25,618 nt of DNA from an uncultured Lachnospiraceae bacterium (GCA_910588295.1 CAJUQO010000049.1:1-25618), one strand, 5' to 3'; positions 8,771 to 16,416 are shown, numbered from the stretch's first letter. Notes: generated by a model from the letters alone, not told the origin. Translations and numbers: made by a program.

Positions 8771-9382
8771 TTAATCGATTTTATATAAATCCGCAATAAT
8801 GTCGGCACATTTTTCCATTCCATACATCCCGCTGTCCAGACAGACATGGTAATTGGATGCGTCCGCCCAGTCCCTCTCGGTGTAATACCGATAATGGCTG
8901 GCCCTTTCCCGATCCTTGCGGTTCAATATACCATCTACCTCTTTCGGGCTGTATCCGTACTTCTCCACCGCAATCTTTTTTCTGTGCTCCTTATCCGAAT
9001 GAATGAACACATTCAGCACATCCTCTCTCTCCGCCAGAAAATAATCCGCGCAGCTTCCCACAATTATGCAGGGTTCTTTATCCGCCAATTCTTTGATCAC
9101 CCGCCCCTGGGTCATAAAAAGCTGATCCTGCAGGGACATCCTCTCCTGGGAAAATGTATTGTAAGCAAATGTCAGGCTGGTGGCGATATTAAATAAAAGG
9201 CTGTTTGTCACTTTCTCCCCGTTTTCTTCAATAAAATCCGTCGCAAACCCGCTCTCTTTCGCAATCATCTCTATCAACTGCTGATCATAACACTTGATCC
9301 CCAGCCGCTCCTCCAGCATATGTCCGATTGTCCTTCCGCCGCTGCCGTGCTTGCGGCTGATCGTTACCACTCTTTTTTTCAT
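8771..9382 (-). CDS. Cytidylate kinase-like family protein
   Basis: A 203-residue protein of the cytidylate kinase-like (Cytidylate_kin2) family, a P-loop nucleoside-monophosphate-kinase-like fold whose true substrate is not established. The N-terminus reads VVTISRKHGSGGRTIGHML, where the glycine-rich loop lacks the Lys found in a classical Walker A (GxxGxGK). Other visible features are CIIVGSCADYFL (second strand) and RKDRERASHYRYYTERDW (lid-like Arg/Tyr-rich region). The length is complete for the family. The start is clear: AAAGGAGG with a 6-nt spacer before ATG 9382. It is a monocistronic unit with a near-consensus promoter and a strong terminator. Confidence 0.85.
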   Translation of the reverse strand: MKKRVVTISRKHGSGGRTIGHMLEERLGIKCYDQQLIEMIAKESGFATDFIEENGEKVTNSLLFNIATSLTFAYNTFSQERMSLQDQLFMTQGRVIKELADKEPCIIVGSCADYFLAEREDVLNVFIHSDKEHRKKIAVEKYGYSPKEVDGILNRKDRERASHYRYYTERDWADASNYHVCLDSGMYGMEKCADIIADLYKID

Positions 9383-9409
9383 AGGCTACCTCCTTTAGAT
9401 TCAAAATAT

Positions 9410-9449
9410 GTAACAGTTTAGTACATGCGCTGATCTGCCGAACTGTCAC
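9410..9449 (-). promoter_or_regulatory. Inverted repeat in the leader of the cytidylate-kinase-like gene
   Basis: GTAACAGTT at 9410-9418 and AACTGTCAC at 9441-9449 are complementary at 8 of 9 positions, with a 22-nt gap. They lie between the promoter and the ribosome site, so this could be a leader hairpin or an operator. The function is not known. Confidence 0.3.
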
Positions 9450-9463
9450 TCCATATCATATAT

Positions 9464-9492
9464 AGTATATATTTTGACTGATTTTCTGTCAA
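9464..9492 (-). promoter_or_regulatory. Near-consensus sigma-A promoter of the cytidylate-kinase-like gene
   Basis: Minus strand TTGACA (9487-9492, perfect), 17-nt spacer, TATACT (9464-9469, 5 of 6). The predicted transcript starts near 9457, about 75 nt before the ATG at 9382. Confidence 0.85.
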
Positions 9493-9519
9493 GCAAAACC
9501 AAAAAAATATATGTTTTGC
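9493..9519 (-). promoter_or_regulatory. Perfect 7-bp inverted repeat abutting the -35 box
   Basis: GCAAAAC (9493-9499) and GTTTTGC (9513-9519) with a 13-nt AT-only centre apart from one C, directly upstream of the -35 at 9487-9492. This is the position expected for an activator or repressor site. The remainder of 9520-9603 shows nothing recognisable. Confidence 0.3.
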
Positions 9520-9603
9520 ACAATTCAAAATCCCCCATAGTTCAAATAAACAAAAACGGTGCCATTAATTTCATCATTTTTACCAGTACGGCAGCCTCGT
9601 GGA

Positions 9604-10611
9604 TCAGCAAAGGGACGGCAAACCCAGGGCCTGTCTCTGTGTCTCCGCCTGCCGTGCGTAAGCCCCGCGGCTGTACTGCTGAAATTCAAAAGTTATGTAC
9701 TGCGGATTGATCTTCTCCAGAAAAGGAATTACCGCCCCCGTCTCAAAGGGTCTGTGCTCATCGATGACACAGGTATTCTTGTAGGCTTCCGAAAACAGTG
9801 CGTCAAATTCCAGATCCGGGCAGGGAACCTCTCCCCGCCGCAGCGCCTGGATATGGCCGCCGCTCAAAGACTGGTGAAGATGGACGCCCTTGAACATGGA
9901 AAGCAGACCTGCTTTTTCATAGGTATCTGCCAGATCCATCAGACAGGCCGCACCCTCCTCTTCCGTGCGCACCGTACCCACAGCATTCATATAATGGCCC
10001 GTATCCAACATAATCCCTTTTTTATCCGTGTGGATCTCCTCTAGCATCCAGGCTGTCAATTCGGCGTCCCTGAGATTTAATCCCGGCCACCACAGATTTT
10101 CCACCAGGAAATCAAAGGGACAGGATTCCTCGTCCAGCAGAGCGTTGATCACCTCCAGACTTGCTTCGACAACCTCTCTGTCTGTGTGGGAAAAACGAAA
10201 ACTGAAACTCTCCCGCAGACTGGCCTCGGACACATGGAATACCACGTAGGCCGCTCCCTGCTCTCTGGCAAAAGCAAGCTCTTTTCGGTAAATATCCAGA
10301 AGTATCTCTCTGTCCGTGCCGCCATAATACTCCATCCACCGGCGGCGGGATCCGAACATCTGATCCAGACAGGCAAAATCCCGGCGCCACCAATCCACCC
10401 AGAACAGGGAAAAATACAGATGCTGGCCGTTCACCGTCCCGGGCCGAATCAATTCTATCGCCGTTTCCGGATGATCCGCCAGAATGATCTCCACCCCATT
10501 TAACCCCAGGGCGCGATAATAGACTTCCAGATCATCCTGATCGCAAAAACGTGCTCCCATATCGTCATAGAGGGGCATATTCATCGATAATTTCTTGCCT
10601 GTATACCACAT
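9604..10611 (-). CDS. Sugar phosphate isomerase/epimerase-like TIM-barrel protein
   Basis: A 335-residue cytoplasmic enzyme of the xylose-isomerase-like (AP endonuclease 2) TIM-barrel superfamily. Candidate metal ligands sit on successive strands: Glu171 in FLVENLWWPG, Asp203 and His206 in MLDTGHYMN, His244 in GVHLHQ and a Glu near 309 in ITFEFQQ. The family includes isomerases, epimerases and, more distantly, endonuclease IV; nothing here fixes the substrate. ATG 10611 is chosen because AGGAGG lies 6 nt upstream; the longer frame from 10674 starts within the leader and has no ribosome site. It is transcribed alone, divergently from the radical SAM gene, from a promoter with an operator-like repeat. 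Confidence 0.8.
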   Translation of the reverse strand: MWYTGKKLSMNMPLYDDMGARFCDQDDLEVYYRALGLNGVEIILADHPETAIELIRPGTVNGQHLYFSLFWVDWWRRDFACLDQMFGSRRRWMEYYGGTDREILLDIYRKELAFAREQGAAYVVFHVSEASLRESFSFRFSHTDREVVEASLEVINALLDEESCPFDFLVENLWWPGLNLRDAELTAWMLEEIHTDKKGIMLDTGHYMNAVGTVRTEEEGAACLMDLADTYEKAGLLSMFKGVHLHQSLSGGHIQALRRGEVPCPDLEFDALFSEAYKNTCVIDEHRPFETGAVIPFLEKINPQYITFEFQQYSRGAYARQAETQRQALGLPSLC

Positions 10612-10663
10612 AGGGTTCCTCCTGTAAATAAAAGCACAGCCGTTCAGGCGCGCTAAACGGTCA

Positions 10664-10691
10664 CAGAAAAACAACTCATTCTGTTTTTCTG
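10664..10691 (-). promoter_or_regulatory. Perfect inverted repeat (operator candidate) at the isomerase transcription start
   Basis: CAGAAAAACA (10664-10673) and TGTTTTTCTG (10682-10691) are exact complements with an 8-nt centre. The repeat touches the -10 box at 10692 and covers the expected start of transcription near 10685. A bound repressor would block initiation. As RNA it could also fold as a 5' hairpin. A second stem-loop (10640-10660, 8 pairs, CGCGC loop) follows in the leader. Confidence 0.55.
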
Positions 10692-10720
10692 ATTATAGCT
10701 TCCATTCCGTGAAACCTCAA
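10692..10720 (-). promoter_or_regulatory. Promoter of the isomerase-like gene
   Basis: Minus strand TTGAGG (10715-10720), 17-nt spacer, TATAAT (10692-10697, perfect). It gives a leader of about 75 nt to ATG 10611. Confidence 0.8.
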
Positions 10721-10758
10721 TGCTGTTTTCGGTTTTTTAGAAAAATCCGGATTTCCTA

Positions 10759-10787
10759 TTGCAGAACTCATGTTCGCATGTTATGAT
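10759..10787 (+). promoter_or_regulatory. Promoter of the radical SAM / DUF4130 operon
   Basis: TTGCAG (10759-10764), 17-nt spacer, TATGAT (10782-10787). Transcription would start near 10794, which rules out the upstream in-frame ATG at 10770 and supports translation from 10821. Confidence 0.8.
10764..10775 (+). promoter_or_regulatory. LexA (DinR-type SOS) box
   Basis: GAACTCATGTTC matches the Gram-positive LexA core GAAC-N4-GTTC exactly, and the next base is G, as in the extended CGAAC...GTTCG consensus. It overlaps the last base of the -35 and fills the spacer, the usual place for LexA repression. The first inner base (T) departs from the purine preferred in Bacillus. The fit with a DNA repair gene makes chance unlikely, though it is a single site. 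Confidence 0.72.
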
Positions 10788-10820
10788 AATGAGCATCAAC
10801 ACACGGAGAACAAATGTACT

Positions 10821-12341
10821 ATGTTAATCCAAAAAGACCTGACTTTGCAGCAAAAACTGGAAATTCTGTCAGATGCGGCAAAATATGACGTGGCCTGCAC
10901 CTCCAGCGGCGTTGACCGGGGCGGAATGCCCGGTACCATGGGGAGCGCCGCCGCCTGCGGCATCTGCCACAGCTTTGCCGCCGACGGCCGCTGTGTCTCC
11001 CTGCTGAAAATATTGATGACAAACGCCTGCATACACGACTGCCGTTACTGTCTGAACCGCGTTTCCAACGATACGGTGCGGACTTACTTCACCCCAGAGG
11101 AGATCTGCACGCTGACCATGGAATTTTACAGGCGGAACTATATTGAAGGGCTGTTTTTAAGCTCCGGTATCCTGCATACGGCAAACGAGACCATGGAACG
11201 GATGTACCAGACGCTGTGGTTGCTGCGGGAGGTATACGGATTCTGGGGATATATCCATGTCAAGGCGATCCCCGGCGCCGACCCGGTTCTGATCGAATAC
11301 GTGGGGCATCTGGCGGATCGCATGAGCGTCAACCTGGAACTGCCCACCGTAGACGGCCTGAGATCCCTGGCCCCCGCCAAATCCCGCAAACGCATCCTGG
11401 CCCCCATGCGGCAGATCCAGAGCGGTATCCGGGAGAACCGTCAGCTGCTCCCGGACGGGGCGGCCACATCCCCCGGCGTTTCCGGCAGCTATCCCTCTTT
11501 GCCGGACACCCCTTCCCTCTTAAAAGAAAGCGGCAGCTATATGACTGCCTCCGGCATCCATGTTCCGGGCGTTTCAGGGAAAGATGATCTCCATGCGCAG
11601 CTTCCTGATCTTCCCGGCCGCCGGAATTACAGCAGCAAGTCCCGTTTTGTACCGGCGGGACAGAGTACCCAGATGATCATAGGGGCCACGCCGGAGACAG
11701 ACCACCAGATTTTAAGCGTGACGGAAGCGCTGTACCGGCAGTTCGACCTGAAACGGGTTTTCTTCTCTGCTTACACGGCCCTCAATGACGACAGCCGCCT
11801 TCCGGCCCTGGGCACGCCGCCTCCGCTTTTGCGGGAACACAGGCTCTATCAGGCGGACTGGCTGCTGCGCTATTACGGTTTTTCGGCGGACGAACTGCTG
11901 TCGGAGGAGCGCCCTCATTTTAATCTGCTGCTGGATCCCAAATGCGACTGGGCCCTGCGCCATCTGGAAAAATTCCCTGTAGAGGTTGGCAGGGCAAGCT
12001 ATGCAGACCTTCTGCGGATACCGGGGATCGGCGTCAAATCCGCCGGGCGGATTATGAAAGCCCGCCGCTACGGCGCCCTGGATTTTGATATGCTGAAAAA
12101 ATTCGGCGTCGTGCTCAAGCGGGCCGGGTATTTCATCACCTGCGAGGGACGGACTTGCCGCGCCATACGCCTGGACGAGGATTACCTCACCGGGGAGCTC
12201 GTCGCCGATGACCGCAAAAAACGGTTCCAGATCGAAGATCCCCACGGCCGTTACCGCCAGCTTTCTCTGTTTGACGATTTTCATCTCGACGGACAGCCGG
12301 AGCAGGAAGATATTTTTAAAAGTCTTTCGGGACAGATATAA
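10821..12341 (+). CDS. Putative DNA modification/repair radical SAM protein (SplB-like)
   Basis: A 506-residue protein of the radical SAM family usually annotated as a putative DNA modification/repair protein, which travels with DUF4130 or uracil-DNA-glycosylase-like proteins. The 4Fe-4S/SAM motif is CIHDCRYC (Cys70, 74, 77; CxxxCxxC). The conserved N-terminus AKYDVACTSSGVDR precedes it, with extra cysteines in ACGICHSF and GRC. A helix-hairpin-helix DNA-binding motif, LLRIPGIGVKSAGRI, lies at about 397-411. A Ser/Pro/Gly-rich stretch at about 211-275 looks like an insertion, since relatives as I know them are around 420 residues. The start is ATG 10821, with GGAG 12 nt upstream and inside the predicted transcript. 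The chemistry and DNA substrate are not known. It is the first gene of a two-gene, probably LexA-controlled operon. Confidence 0.87.
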   Translation: MLIQKDLTLQQKLEILSDAAKYDVACTSSGVDRGGMPGTMGSAAACGICHSFAADGRCVSLLKILMTNACIHDCRYCLNRVSNDTVRTYFTPEEICTLTMEFYRRNYIEGLFLSSGILHTANETMERMYQTLWLLREVYGFWGYIHVKAIPGADPVLIEYVGHLADRMSVNLELPTVDGLRSLAPAKSRKRILAPMRQIQSGIRENRQLLPDGAATSPGVSGSYPSLPDTPSLLKESGSYMTASGIHVPGVSGKDDLHAQLPDLPGRRNYSSKSRFVPAGQSTQMIIGATPETDHQILSVTEALYRQFDLKRVFFSAYTALNDDSRLPALGTPPPLLREHRLYQADWLLRYYGFSADELLSEERPHFNLLLDPKCDWALRHLEKFPVEVGRASYADLLRIPGIGVKSAGRIMKARRYGALDFDMLKKFGVVLKRAGYFITCEGRTCRAIRLDEDYLTGELVADDRKKRFQIEDPHGRYRQLSLFDDFHLDGQPEQEDIFKSLSGQI

Positions 12342-12358
12342 GCAACATGGAGGGGCAT

Positions 12359-13114
12359 ATGAACACTACTATTTATCTCTGTGACGACAATCTGGATTCC
12401 ATCTTTACCGCCGTCTACGACGCCTGGGCTTCTCGAAAAGGGCATAACCATGTCCGTCTGCAGATGAACCGCGCCGTAACCATGGAACTGTTCTGCGATT
12501 ATGTCACTGTAATCCCCGATTCGACCAAAGCGGAAAGCGTCAGCCGTTCCATACGTGGGAAAATCTCTCCGAAAGCCTGGCACATGGTCTACCGGGCCGC
12601 CATGTCGCCGGAAGATTCCCGGGCAGATGATATTTACCGTTTCCTCGTCGGCGGATTCTATTACGGGGCCCGTGTGGTGGATATGCTGACGGAGCCCGCC
12701 GTGCGGCGCATACAGGAGCTGAACCGGAATATTGCCAACGAAACCCACTATCACAAAGAGTTCCTGCGTTTTGACGCCACCATAGAAGGCATTCTCTTCG
12801 CCCGTATCCGCCCCAAGGGCAATATCCTGACCATGCTGGCCCCTCATTTCGCCGACCGGCTGTCCGGTGAGGATTTTATAATCCTCGACGTGGGCAGACA
12901 GCTTGCCGCCGTCCATCCGGCCGGAAAGGAGTGGTATCTGGCCGGCCTGTCCCGGGAACAGGCCGAAGCGCTGCTCACCCGGAAACCGGATGAATACCGG
13001 GAGCTGTGGAAGACATTTTATGATACCATCGCCATCAAAGAACGGAAAAATCCCCTGCTCCAGAGGAACCACATGCCCCTCTGGTACAGGGAATTTATGA
13101 CGGAATTTTTATGA
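12359..13114 (+). CDS. DUF4130 protein, partner of the radical SAM repair protein
   Basis: A 251-residue member of the DUF4130 / probable DNA metabolism family found next to the radical SAM gene above. Recognisable segments are YLCDDNLDSIFTAVYDAW at the N-terminus, ETHYHKEFLRF near the middle, then FADRLSGEDFIILDVGR and the C-terminal NPLLQRNHMPLWYREFM. In some bacteria this domain is fused to a uracil-DNA-glycosylase-like domain; here it stands alone, with no glycosylase domain. The start is ATG 12359, with GGAGG 5 nt upstream; the in-frame ATG at 12347 overlaps that ribosome site and has none of its own. It follows the radical SAM stop by 17 nt. The 47 nt to the convergent gene show no convincing terminator. 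Confidence 0.87.
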   Translation: MNTTIYLCDDNLDSIFTAVYDAWASRKGHNHVRLQMNRAVTMELFCDYVTVIPDSTKAESVSRSIRGKISPKAWHMVYRAAMSPEDSRADDIYRFLVGGFYYGARVVDMLTEPAVRRIQELNRNIANETHYHKEFLRFDATIEGILFARIRPKGNILTMLAPHFADRLSGEDFIILDVGRQLAAVHPAGKEWYLAGLSREQAEALLTRKPDEYRELWKTFYDTIAIKERKNPLLQRNHMPLWYREFMTEFL

Positions 13115-13161
13115 ACCATAGACGGTGAAATTCATAGATGACCGGTTTTTTGACCACCGCC

Positions 13162-14031
13162 TTATTTTCTGCGGAATTTCTCCCGTATGCGCTGCTCTCC
13201 CTCCATCAAATGTAGCTTTAGCTTGGCGGATTCATTGATGCTCAGACAGAACGCCCTGTATTCATCCTCTATCCCCTGCCCGTGGAGAACACAGTAAGCC
13301 CCCGCGTCGCTGCCCAGGGCCAGACAGATGCCGGCCTCATAGCAGGCTGCGATCACATCCTTCTGGCGGTACCACAGCTCGCGGACTTCCCTTTCGGGAA
13401 AACGGTTATCTCCCAGTAAATTATAAATGGTAGATACCGTAGGGACATAGGTTGTATCCGCCTCCGCCAGCAGCTGTATGCAATCTCTGTCCATAAAATT
13501 GCCATGTTCCAGCGAATCCACTCCGGCGAGCACCGCACTGCGCACCGCCTCGGCCCCATTGGCATGGGCCATGACGGCCATTCCCTCTTCATGGGCAATG
13601 TGAACCATTTCCCGAATTTCCCCGGAACTGAGAGAGTCCTCGGTGAGAACACCTGCTTTATTAAAGTCCATAATGCCGCTGACGATGATCTTGATAAAAT
13701 CCGCCCCCTGTGCTATGGCATCCCGCACCAACGCCTCGTATTCCACCAGATCACCAAAGCCATGGCCGACGATGCCGCCATAATGTCCATGTTTGTGAAT
13801 TGCATATATGGGTGTGCGGTAGTCGATCCCGTACTCCGGGGCCAGCCGTCTGGCCATCACCGAGGCATCGTAGTGATCGCCGCCGTCTCTCACAAACGTA
13901 ACGCCGTGACGGCGGTAAGCTTCCAGATTCCGGCGCACCACCGTCTCGCATTTTCCTTCCCTCTGTTCCATGACAGCCCGCCGGTAATCCGTGCCATTCA
14001 TAAAAATGTGCATATGGCATTCACCAAACAC
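13162..14031 (-). CDS. Amidohydrolase-family metal-dependent hydrolase
   Basis: A cytoplasmic hydrolase of the amidohydrolase superfamily, about 289 residues, smaller than imidazolonepropionase or dihydroorotase relatives. All metal-site residues are visible: HMH at residues 6-8, Lys114 in DFIKIIVSG (likely the carboxylated bridging Lys), His156 in VMAHANG, His176 in SLEHGN and Asp242 in LALGSDAGA. The substrate is unknown. The start is ambiguous: GTG 14031 (9 nt from GGAGG) or TTG 14037 (3 nt); there is no early ATG before the HxH motif. It follows cbiC by 81 nt with no terminator between, so it may be the last gene of the cobalamin operon, but nothing shows a role in B12 synthesis. Confidence 0.82.
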   Translation of the reverse strand: MFGECHMHIFMNGTDYRRAVMEQREGKCETVVRRNLEAYRRHGVTFVRDGGDHYDASVMARRLAPEYGIDYRTPIYAIHKHGHYGGIVGHGFGDLVEYEALVRDAIAQGADFIKIIVSGIMDFNKAGVLTEDSLSSGEIREMVHIAHEEGMAVMAHANGAEAVRSAVLAGVDSLEHGNFMDRDCIQLLAEADTTYVPTVSTIYNLLGDNRFPEREVRELWYRQKDVIAACYEAGICLALGSDAGAYCVLHGQGIEDEYRAFCLSINESAKLKLHLMEGEQRIREKFRRK

Positions 14032-14112
14032 AATCAACGCCCTCCTTCACGAGTCCACATTCTTACATACTCAAATACTATCTTTCCGGGAACCCTTCCC
14101 CAAGCCATGCTT

Positions 14113-14751
14113 TTACTCGCGCCTGTCGTCCAGCATATACAGCAGCGCGTTGCAGATACACGCCGCAATGTTGCTGCCGCCCTTCCGGCCGCGGGCCACG
14201 ATGTAGGGCACATCGGCCTTCATGATCAGTTCCTTTGACTGCACCACGTTGACGAATCCGACAGGCACGCCGACCACCAGCTCCGGCCTGAGCCTGCCTG
14301 CCGTGATCAGTTCATGAAGGCGCAATAATGCTGTCGGCGCGTTTCCGATGGCGAAGATCAGTTTTTTATCCATAACCGCTGCCTTGTCCATGCAGGCTGT
14401 CGCCCGGGTAGTCTGATTCTCCCTGGCCGCCTGGGCCACATCCTCGTCGGACATGAAGCAGAACACCTCGCCGCCATAACGGGCCAGCGCCCGCTTATTA
14501 ATCCCTGACCGGGCCATCTGGGTATCCGTCACAATACAGGCGCCTTCCCGAATAGCCTCCAGAGCCTGCTTCACCACTCCCTCCGAGAAGCACAGATTGT
14601 CCGCATAGTCAAAATCCGCGCTGGTATGAATACACCGCTTTACGATCAGCTCCGTTCCCGGGATCAGTTTCTTATCCCCCAACTCCTCCGTAATAATCTC
14701 AAAACTCCGGGCCTCGATCTCCCTGGGCCCCACTTTTTCCCATTCCATCAT
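14113..14751 (-). CDS. cbiC: Cobalt-precorrin-8 methylmutase (CbiC)
   Basis: Moves the C11 methyl group to C12 to give cobyrinate in corrin-ring synthesis. It is 212 residues, normal for CbiC/CobH. The catalytic histidine is His42 in KRCIHTSADFDY, and the family segments IVTDTQMARSGI, AIGNAPTAL, VGVPVGFVN and ARGRKGGSN are all present. ATG 14751 is preferred because GGAGG lies 8 nt upstream; the ATG at 14766 overlaps that site. It lies 80 nt after cbiP, away from the other ring-forming genes, which are upstream in the operon. Confidence 0.93.
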   Translation of the reverse strand: MMEWEKVGPREIEARSFEIITEELGDKKLIPGTELIVKRCIHTSADFDYADNLCFSEGVVKQALEAIREGACIVTDTQMARSGINKRALARYGGEVFCFMSDEDVAQAARENQTTRATACMDKAAVMDKKLIFAIGNAPTALLRLHELITAGRLRPELVVGVPVGFVNVVQSKELIMKADVPYIVARGRKGGSNIAACICNALLYMLDDRRE

Positions 14752-14831
14752 ACTGTATACCTCCATTATATGCCGCCTATTCCCTGCCGTCTACAAATAA
14801 TACCCTTCACACTTTTTTTGCGGATTTTGTC

Positions 14832-16343
14832 CTACACTCCCGTCTCAAGGATCTCATATATTTTTTTCATATCCATATGCTCCCGCAGCGCATCCGCCAG
14901 GATATCATACTGGGATTCCTTGAACGCTTGGAAATCCACGCCGGTGATATGCTCCGTATCCACACCTTTTTGGCGTCCCAGGCCGCGGATCACGGCCTTT
15001 GCCACTTCCTCGCGATCAAACACGCCATGAATATAGGTGCCGTAAACATTTCCCTTCTGGCCGCCGTCAGGCTTAATACCGTCCTGCTGCACAAAATCCT
15101 CTATAGCCGTCATAGAACGCACAAGACCTTTTCCCGTTGTTTCGCCCATATGGATCTCATAGCCCTCTACCGGGATTCCCGACAGGTCGGACAGCATACC
15201 GTCCACTTTGCCGAATGTACCGGTTACGCGGGTTCTCGTCTTTCCCGCGGCGAACACAGTCTCCATGGGTAACAGCCCCATACCGCGCACTGTGCCCCCG
15301 GCCTCCACATGATCCGGATCGGAAAGCCGTTCGCCCAGCATCTGATATCCGCCGCAGATGCCGAAGATCACCTTTCCGGCGGCCGCGGCTTTCACAATAG
15401 CGGCCTCAAGGCCGTTCTCCCGCATCCAGAGCAGATCCTCCATAGTATTTTTCGTGCCCGGCAGCAGGATCATATCCGGATCTCCCAGTTCGTGGAAGCT
15501 GCCCACATAGCGCACAGTCACCCCCGGCATACTTTCAAAGGGGTTAAAGTCGGTGAAATTTGAAATCCTGGGCAGGCGGATTACCGCCAGATCGATCAGA
15601 CCCACCTCGCCGCGGCGGGAAAATCTCTCCGTCAGGCTGTCCTCATCCTCCACTTGAATGTTCAGATAGGGGGCCACCCCCACCACCGGAATCCCGGCGA
15701 GATCCTCCAGCATCCGTACGCCGGGTTCCAGGATCGTCTTGTCCCCGCGGAATTTATTGATGACAAGTCCTTTGACCAGGGCTCTCTCATCCTCCTCCAG
15801 CAGATTCACCGTACCGACCAGCTGGGCAAACACGCCGCCCCGGTCGATATCGCCCACCAGCAGCACCGGCGCGCCGGCCCTCTTTGCCATACCCATATTG
15901 ACGATATCGTCCCGTTTCAGGTTGATCTCCGCCGGACTGCCCGCGCCCTCGATCACGATGACATCGTACTCCTCCGCCAGCGTGTGATAGGCTTTCATCA
16001 CATCCGGGAAAAGCTTCGGCTTGTACGCAAAATATTCCCTGGCGTCCATGGTTCCCAGCACTTCACCGTTTACGATGACCTGGGAGCCGGTATCGTTGGT
16101 GGGCTTGAGCAAAATAGGATTCATCAGCACCGACGGCTTGATACCGGCCGCCTCGGCCTGCATCACCTGGGCCCGCCCCATCTCCAGCCCTTCCTCTGTA
16201 ATAAAAGAATTCAGCGCCATGTTCTGAGATTTAAAGGGCGCCACCCGATAGCCGTCCTGATGGAAAATCCGACATAATCCGGCCGCCAGCAGACTTTTCC
16301 CCGCATTGGACATGGTTCCCTGTATCATGATCGCTTTCGCCAT
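14832..16343 (-). CDS. cbiP: Cobyric acid synthase (CbiP/CobQ)
   Basis: Glutamine-dependent amidation of the b, d, e and g carboxylates of adenosyl-cobyrinate diamide. It is 503 residues. The N-terminal dethiobiotin-synthetase-like P-loop domain has GTMSNAGKS (9-17) and APFKSQNMALNS; the C-terminal class I glutamine amidotransferase has the nucleophile Cys330 in FGICGGYQMLG and the downstream His in GTYIHGVFD. The start is ATG 16343, with GGAGGGG about 8 nt upstream; an earlier in-frame start at 16379 is unneeded. It lies 73 nt after cobD. Confidence 0.95.
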   Translation of the reverse strand: MAKAIMIQGTMSNAGKSLLAAGLCRIFHQDGYRVAPFKSQNMALNSFITEEGLEMGRAQVMQAEAAGIKPSVLMNPILLKPTNDTGSQVIVNGEVLGTMDAREYFAYKPKLFPDVMKAYHTLAEEYDVIVIEGAGSPAEINLKRDDIVNMGMAKRAGAPVLLVGDIDRGGVFAQLVGTVNLLEEDERALVKGLVINKFRGDKTILEPGVRMLEDLAGIPVVGVAPYLNIQVEDEDSLTERFSRRGEVGLIDLAVIRLPRISNFTDFNPFESMPGVTVRYVGSFHELGDPDMILLPGTKNTMEDLLWMRENGLEAAIVKAAAAGKVIFGICGGYQMLGERLSDPDHVEAGGTVRGMGLLPMETVFAAGKTRTRVTGTFGKVDGMLSDLSGIPVEGYEIHMGETTGKGLVRSMTAIEDFVQQDGIKPDGGQKGNVYGTYIHGVFDREEVAKAVIRGLGRQKGVDTEHITGVDFQAFKESQYDILADALREHMDMKKIYEILETGV

Positions 16344-16416
16344 ATCTGTTACCCCTCCGATTCTTATACTCGCAAGCACTGTGATTTTCCAGCATTGTTA
16401 CCCGTATATGCCCGTG

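Noticed and set aside
10770..10820. Longer N-terminus for the radical SAM protein from ATG 10770.
   Set aside because: This ATG lies inside the promoter spacer and LexA box, upstream of the predicted transcript start, and lacks a ribosome site.
13115..13161. Possible bidirectional terminator between the convergent DUF4130 and amidohydrolase genes (ACCGGTTTTTT).
   Set aside because: Only about four base pairs can form before the T run; too weak to call.
14767..14789. TATAAT upstream of cbiC with a TAGACG-like -35 at 17 nt.
   Set aside because: The -10 box lies immediately before the ribosome site, so transcription would begin at or past it; probably chance in an operon interior.
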